Source: Pararhodobacter sp. CCB-MM2
Lineage (GTDB): Bacteria; Pseudomonadota; Alphaproteobacteria; Rhodobacterales; Rhodobacteraceae
Length of the DNA: 64,000 bases
Assembly (NCBI RefSeq): GCF_001691415.1
Contig: NZ_LRRR01000015.1
Coordinates: 40,674 to 104,673, forward strand
Reading direction: 5' to 3'
This document shows positions 60,191-64,000 of the stretch, one piece after another. The translations under genes were made by a program, and so were the position numbers. Position 1 is the first letter of the stretch, and every line of letters starts with the position of its first letter. Under the pieces are notes generated by a model, which made no database searches, was not told where the DNA came from, and saw only the letters and a list, made by a program, of their open reading frames with translations.

Positions 60191-61027
60191 ATGCCCCCTG
60201 CCGACGCGCGCCCTTCCGCCGCCGATGCCCCCCGTTTTGACGGTGTGGTCGAGCACTGGCGGGCCGATGGCAGCCCCGGTCGCGACGACAGCCCGGCGGG
60301 TCTGGTGCTGATCTGCGAACATGCCTCGAACGTGCTGCCCGTCGAGCATCCCGCACTGGGGGGCGATCTGGGCCTGTCCGACGCGGCGAAGGTCTCGCAT
60401 GCCGCCTATGACATCGGCGCGCTGGGTCTGGCACGGGGGCTGGCCGCCCGCTTGGCCAAGGAATGCGGCGGGGCGCTCCTCGTCTCGGCCCCGTTGTCGC
60501 GGCTGGCCTATGACCTCAACCGCGCGCCCGATCATCCCGGCGCCATGCCCCCGAGATCCGAGGTGCATGACGTCCCCGGCAACGCCGATCTCACGCCCGC
60601 CCAGCGCCTCGCGCGGACCGAGGCGATCTGCCTGCCCTTCCACGCCACGCTGGCGGCCGAGATCAACCGGCTGGTCGCCTTGGGCCGCCGCCCCGCGCTG
60701 ATCGCCGTGCATTCCTTCACGCCCGTCTACAACGGCGTGACGCGCGACGTGGAATTCGGCGTGATCCATGACGACGATCTGGCCCTGACCATGGCGACGC
60801 TGACGGCGGCTGAGGGCTGTGGCCTCGATACCCGCCTTAATGAGCCCTATTCGGCCAAGGGCGACGTGACCCATACGATCCGCCTGCATGCCGTGCCGCT
60901 GCGCCTGCCGAACACGATGCTGGAAATCCGCAACGACCTGATCGCCGATGAGCCGGCACAGCTGGCGATGGCCGAGCGCCTTGCCCCGGTGTTGGCCGAG
61001 GCCCTTCATGCCACGGGGGCCTGCTGA
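60191..61027 (+). CDS. N-formylglutamate amidohydrolase-family protein
   Basis: 278 aa, FGase (HutG-like) family: LICEHASNVLPVEHPALG (metal-binding His), ISRLAYDLNRAP-type region (LSRLAYDLNRAPDHPGAMP), VHSFTPVYNG and EIRNDLI. Members release formate or the acyl group from N-acylated amino acids in a metal-dependent reaction. Here it heads a TRAP-transporter operon and overlaps dctQ by one base (TGATG), so it probably acts on the imported compound. Not accompanied by other hut genes. Confidence 0.85.
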   Translation: MPPADARPSAADAPRFDGVVEHWRADGSPGRDDSPAGLVLICEHASNVLPVEHPALGGDLGLSDAAKVSHAAYDIGALGLARGLAARLAKECGGALLVSAPLSRLAYDLNRAPDHPGAMPPRSEVHDVPGNADLTPAQRLARTEAICLPFHATLAAEINRLVALGRRPALIAVHSFTPVYNGVTRDVEFGVIHDDDLALTMATLTAAEGCGLDTRLNEPYSAKGDVTHTIRLHAVPLRLPNTMLEIRNDLIADEPAQLAMAERLAPVLAEALHATGAC

Positions 61028-61533
61028 TGCCCGCTTTCCTCGTCGCCTATGTCCGCTGGGTCGAACGCTTCAACTGGTTCTTCGGCCGCATCGCCATGTA
61101 TTCGCTGATCGCCCTGATGGGGGTGCTGCTGTGGGGCGCGATTGCCCGTGCCTCGGGCCAGCCGCCGATCTGGACCGACGAGATGAGCCAGTTCATCCTC
61201 ATGGGCTATTTCATGGTCGGCGGCGCCTATGCGCTGCAGGTCGGCTCGGCGGTACGGATGGACCTTTTGTATTCCCGCTGGTCGGACCGCACCAAGGCGC
61301 TGGTCGACATCCTGACCATCGGAACGCTGCTGTTCTATCTCGGCGTCCTTCTCTGGGGCGGCTGGGAAAGCCTGCAATACGCTCTGCAATACGGCGAGCG
61401 CCGGCGCGGGCTGTGGCGTCCCTATATGGCGCCCGTGAAGATCGTCATGGTGATCGGCATCGCGATGATGCTCTTGCAATGCACCGCCTTCCTGATCCGT
61501 GACATCGCGCGCTGGCGCGGCAAGGAGCTCTGA
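61027..61533 (+). CDS. TRAP transporter small permease (DctQ type)
   Basis: 168 aa with four membrane segments (about 17-40, 52-70, 92-112 and 138-158). The WTDEMSQFILMGYFMVGGAYAL core is typical of DctQ (E..R..W pattern). Works with the large permease and the binding protein in sodium-driven uptake. It is 4 bp before dctM. Confidence 0.9.
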   Translation: MPAFLVAYVRWVERFNWFFGRIAMYSLIALMGVLLWGAIARASGQPPIWTDEMSQFILMGYFMVGGAYALQVGSAVRMDLLYSRWSDRTKALVDILTIGTLLFYLGVLLWGGWESLQYALQYGERRRGLWRPYMAPVKIVMVIGIAMMLLQCTAFLIRDIARWRGKEL

Positions 61534-61537
61534 GTTT

Positions 61538-62866
61538 ATGCCCACCGAGATGATCGCCGCGCTGATGTTCGGCACCCTGCTGGTGCTGATGCTGACCGGA
61601 CAGCGCATGTTCGGCGTGATCGGCTTCGTCGCCGTGGTGGCCGCGCTGATGCTCTGGGGCGACCGCGGGGGGCATGACATCGCCTTCTCGCAGGCCTTCA
61701 AGCTGATGAACTGGTTCCCGCTGCTGACGCTTCCGATGTTCATCTTCATGGGCTATGTGCTGTCGGAAAGCCGCCTCGCCGATGACCTCTACCGCATGTT
61801 CCATGTCTGGTTCGGGCCGGTTCCCGGCGGGTTGGCGATCGGGACGATCGTGCTGATGGTGCTGATCTCGGCGATGAACGGGCTGTCGGTCGCGGGCATG
61901 GCCATCGGCGCGACCATCGCCCTGCCGGAACTGCTGAAGCGAAACTACGACAAGAGGATGGTCACAGGGGTCATTCAGGCCGGGTCATCCCTCGGCATCC
62001 TGATCCCGCCCTCGGTGGTGATGGTGCTCTATGCGATGATCGCGCGGCAGCCGGTGGCGCAGCTGTGGCTCGCGGGGATCCTGCCGGGGATCCTGATGGC
62101 GGGCATGTTCATCGTCTACATCTGGGTGCGCTGCCGGATCAATCCGGCGCTGGGTCCGGCCCTGACGGACGAGGAACGCGCCGCCGTCTCGCCCGAGGAG
62201 AAGCGCCAGCTCCTTTGGGCCGGGGTGCTGCCGCTCGCCATCTTCCTCGTGATGATGGTGCCCTTCGTGCTGGGCTATACTCGGCTGGTCGAAAGCTCGG
62301 TGATCGGCGCGTTGGCGGCCGTCGCGGCCTCAGTCTACAAGCGGCGCTTCACCAAGCAGGTGTTCGAGACCTGCATGGTGCAGACCCTGTCCGTCAGCTG
62401 CATGTTCCTGTGGATCATCCTTGCCGCGCTGGCTTTCGGGGCGATCTTCGACGGGCTGCGCGCGGTGGAATTCGTCGAGCGGCTGTTCGTCGAGGATCTG
62501 GGCCTGAACCGCTGGCAGATCCTGATCCTGATGCAGATCAGCTTCCTTCTGATGGGCACCTTCCTCGATGACACGGCGATGCTGGTGATCGTGGCGCCGC
62601 TCTATGTGCCGATCGTCCGGGCGCTGGAATTCGACCTTGTCTGGTACGGCGTGCTCTATACCATCACCTGCCAGATCGCCTACATGACGCCGCCCTTCGG
62701 CTATAACCTGTTCCTGATGCGGGCCATGGCCCCCTCCAGCGTGTCGCTGGCGGATATCTACCGCTCCATCGTGCCCTTCGTGGCGGTGATGGTGGCCGCC
62801 TTGGCGCTGATCATGATCTTCCCGCAGATCGCCCTGTGGCTGCCGCAGACGATGTACAACCCGTGA
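61538..62866 (+). CDS. TRAP transporter large permease (DctM type)
   Basis: 442 aa from the ATG at 61538; an upstream in-frame ATG at 61499 lies inside dctQ. Around 12 membrane segments. Signature regions NGLSVAGMAIGATIALPELLKRNYDKRMVTGVIQAGSSLGILIPPSVVMVLY and FLDDTAMLVIVAPLYVPI are diagnostic of TRAP DctM. Large insertion of a hydrophilic loop at about 205-225. Confidence 0.94.
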   Translation: MPTEMIAALMFGTLLVLMLTGQRMFGVIGFVAVVAALMLWGDRGGHDIAFSQAFKLMNWFPLLTLPMFIFMGYVLSESRLADDLYRMFHVWFGPVPGGLAIGTIVLMVLISAMNGLSVAGMAIGATIALPELLKRNYDKRMVTGVIQAGSSLGILIPPSVVMVLYAMIARQPVAQLWLAGILPGILMAGMFIVYIWVRCRINPALGPALTDEERAAVSPEEKRQLLWAGVLPLAIFLVMMVPFVLGYTRLVESSVIGALAAVAASVYKRRFTKQVFETCMVQTLSVSCMFLWIILAALAFGAIFDGLRAVEFVERLFVEDLGLNRWQILILMQISFLLMGTFLDDTAMLVIVAPLYVPIVRALEFDLVWYGVLYTITCQIAYMTPPFGYNLFLMRAMAPSSVSLADIYRSIVPFVAVMVAALALIMIFPQIALWLPQTMYNP

Positions 62867-62925
62867 TCCTCAACGAGGCCGAACGGCCCGCCCCCTCCCA
62901 AGTCCAACAGAACGGAGAAACGACG

Positions 62926-63963
62926 ATGACGACGACGAGACGGAAGTTCCTGACCACCAGCGCGCTCGGCGGTGCCGCCGCGCTGGCCGCGCCCGCCGTG
63001 AAAGCCCAGTCGACCATCCGCTGGCGCATGCAGACCTACGCGGGCGCCGCGCTGGGTGAGCATGTGGTGAAACCCGCCGTGGACATGTTCAACGCCATCG
63101 CCGGCGACGAGATGCAGATCGACCTCTATTACGCCGACCAGCTGGTGCCCACGGGCGAGCTGTTCCAGGCGCTGCAGCGGGGCACCATCGACTGCGTGCA
63201 GTCGGATGATGACTCGATGGCCTCGCCCACCGAGGTCACCGTGTTCGGCGGCTATTTCCCGCTCGCCAGCCGCTATTCGCTGGACGTGCCGGCCCTGTTC
63301 AACAACTGGGGTCTCAAGGAGATCTGGGAACGCGAATATGCCGCCGTCGGCGTGAAGCATATCTCGGCCGGCTCGTGGGATCCGTGCCACTTCATCACCT
63401 CCTCGCCGATCACCTCGCTGGCCGAGCTGGAAGGCAAGCGGGTCTTCACCTTCCCGACCGCCGGCCGTTTCCTGTCGCAATTTGGTGTCGTGCCGGTGAC
63501 CGTGCCGTGGGAAGACGTGGAGATCGCGCTGCAAACGCGCGAGATCGACGGCGTGGCCTGGTGCGGCGCGACCGAGGCCTATACCGTGGGTTGGGCCGAT
63601 GTCACCAGCCACTTCCTGACCAACAACATCTCGGGCGCGTGGATCGGGCATTTCTTCTCGAACATGGACCGCTGGAACGAGCTGCCCGAGCATCTGCAGA
63701 ACCTCGTCGCCACCTGCTTCGAGCAGTCGCATTACTATCGCCAGCATTGGTACTGGGCCGGCGAGGCGCGCTACCGGACCGAAGGCACCAAGCTGGAGCT
63801 GACCTCGATCCCCGACGCCGAATGGGCCACCGTCGAGACCGCTGCCCGCAGCTTCTGGGACGAGATCGGCGCCGAAAGCGAGACCAAGGCCGAGGTCGTG
63901 CAGATCTTCAAGGATTACAACGCGGCCATGGACCGCGCTGGCCGGCCGTATCGCTACAGCTGA
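62926..63963 (+). CDS. TRAP transporter substrate-binding protein (DctP type)
   Basis: 345 aa with a Tat signal (TTTRRKFLTTSALGGAAALAAP). Mature part IRWRMQTYAGAALGEHVVKPAVDMFNAIAG, then PTGELFQALQRGTIDCVQSDDD, and the conserved mid region REIDGVAWCGATEAYTVGWAD. It belongs to the TRAP binding proteins of the 'TakP/keto-acid or mandelate-like' type as far as motifs allow; ligand not readable. The 59-bp gap after dctM includes a GGAG ribosome-binding site. A strong hairpin follows. Confidence 0.92.
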   Translation: MTTTRRKFLTTSALGGAAALAAPAVKAQSTIRWRMQTYAGAALGEHVVKPAVDMFNAIAGDEMQIDLYYADQLVPTGELFQALQRGTIDCVQSDDDSMASPTEVTVFGGYFPLASRYSLDVPALFNNWGLKEIWEREYAAVGVKHISAGSWDPCHFITSSPITSLAELEGKRVFTFPTAGRFLSQFGVVPVTVPWEDVEIALQTREIDGVAWCGATEAYTVGWADVTSHFLTNNISGAWIGHFFSNMDRWNELPEHLQNLVATCFEQSHYYRQHWYWAGEARYRTEGTKLELTSIPDAEWATVETAARSFWDEIGAESETKAEVVQIFKDYNAAMDRAGRPYRYS

Positions 63964-63971
63964 CGACAGAC

Positions 63972-63996
63972 GCAGGGGGGCTTGCCGCCCCCCTGC
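63972..63996 (+). terminator. GC-rich hairpin after the TRAP operon
   Basis: GCAGGGGGGC and GCCCCCCTGC (10-bp perfect stem) with a 5-nt loop, 8 bp after the binding-protein stop. The window ends 4 bases later, so a following T-tract cannot be seen. Confidence 0.6.
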
Positions 63997-64000
63997 ACCC

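Overview
The window looks like a chromosomal segment of a GC-rich alphaproteobacterium of the Rhodobacterales (Rhodobacter/Paracoccus/roseobacter type). Pointers are a CtrA-like response regulator, an NAD-dependent Fds-type formate dehydrogenase operon, an opgG-(small ORF)-opgH-opgC glucan operon, TRAP and Liv-type transporters, and dense ATGA/GTGA stop-start overlaps. No tRNA, rRNA, IS element, CRISPR array or phage gene was recognised. Nearly all of the sequence is coding; only two gene-free stretches exceed 300 bp (3804-4133 and 34026-34496).

Layout. (1) 1-3803: 3' end of a chemotaxis operon: cheW end, cheR, cheB and a soluble, diverged receptor-like protein. (2) 3804-14228: a signalling island. 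A structured leader precedes a CtrA/OmpR-type regulator. On the other strand lie a NarL/LuxR-type regulator, a 1116-aa GAF/PAS histidine kinase, a membrane hybrid kinase (REC+HPt) translationally coupled to a small exported protein of molybdopterin-binding-like fold without cysteines, and a REC-PAS-kinase-REC hybrid. (3) 14371-21405: a branched-chain-amino-acid-type ABC importer with an aromatic-aldehyde-type aldehyde dehydrogenase and a divergent AraC regulator. (4) 21406-24820: a LysR regulator, a small exported protein, and a gamma-butyrobetaine-dioxygenase-like enzyme coupled to a class II aldolase. (5) 24857-28828: a one-module NRPS (C-A-PCP-TE). (6) 29060-34025: osmoregulated periplasmic glucan genes, including a 60-aa gene between opgG and opgH. 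(7) 34497-36887: a Bcr/CflA-type exporter and a PLP aminotransferase sharing a bidirectional terminator. (8) 37006-44217: fdsR, fdsG, fdsB, a DUF4287-like small gene, fdsA, fdsC(fdhD) and fdsD, with a perfect inverted repeat before fdsG. (9) 44300-46108: two tandem paralogous exported proteins of unknown function and a TPR-like lipoprotein. (10) 46163-57447: a complete type II secretion system split into gspCDEF (+) and gspGHIJKLMN (-), converging head-on, with gspO (+) divergent from gspG. (11) 57455-64000: an Na/Pi cotransporter-like protein, an RpiR regulator, and a divergent N-formylglutamate-amidohydrolase-like gene with a TRAP transporter.

How it fits together. Region 1-2 is a sensory/decision module joining chemotaxis adaptation enzymes with phosphorelay proteins. 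Regions 3, 4, 8 and 11 are catabolic cassettes, most with their own regulator. Regions 6, 9 and 10 concern the envelope and protein export. The least explained elements are the structured leader at 3928-4053, the cysteine-free molybdopterin-fold partner of the hybrid kinase, the single-module NRPS, the tandem exported paralogs beside the T2SS, and an apparent one-base frameshift in a C6 tract of gspC. All calls rest on reading the sequence and family knowledge; no database search was possible.
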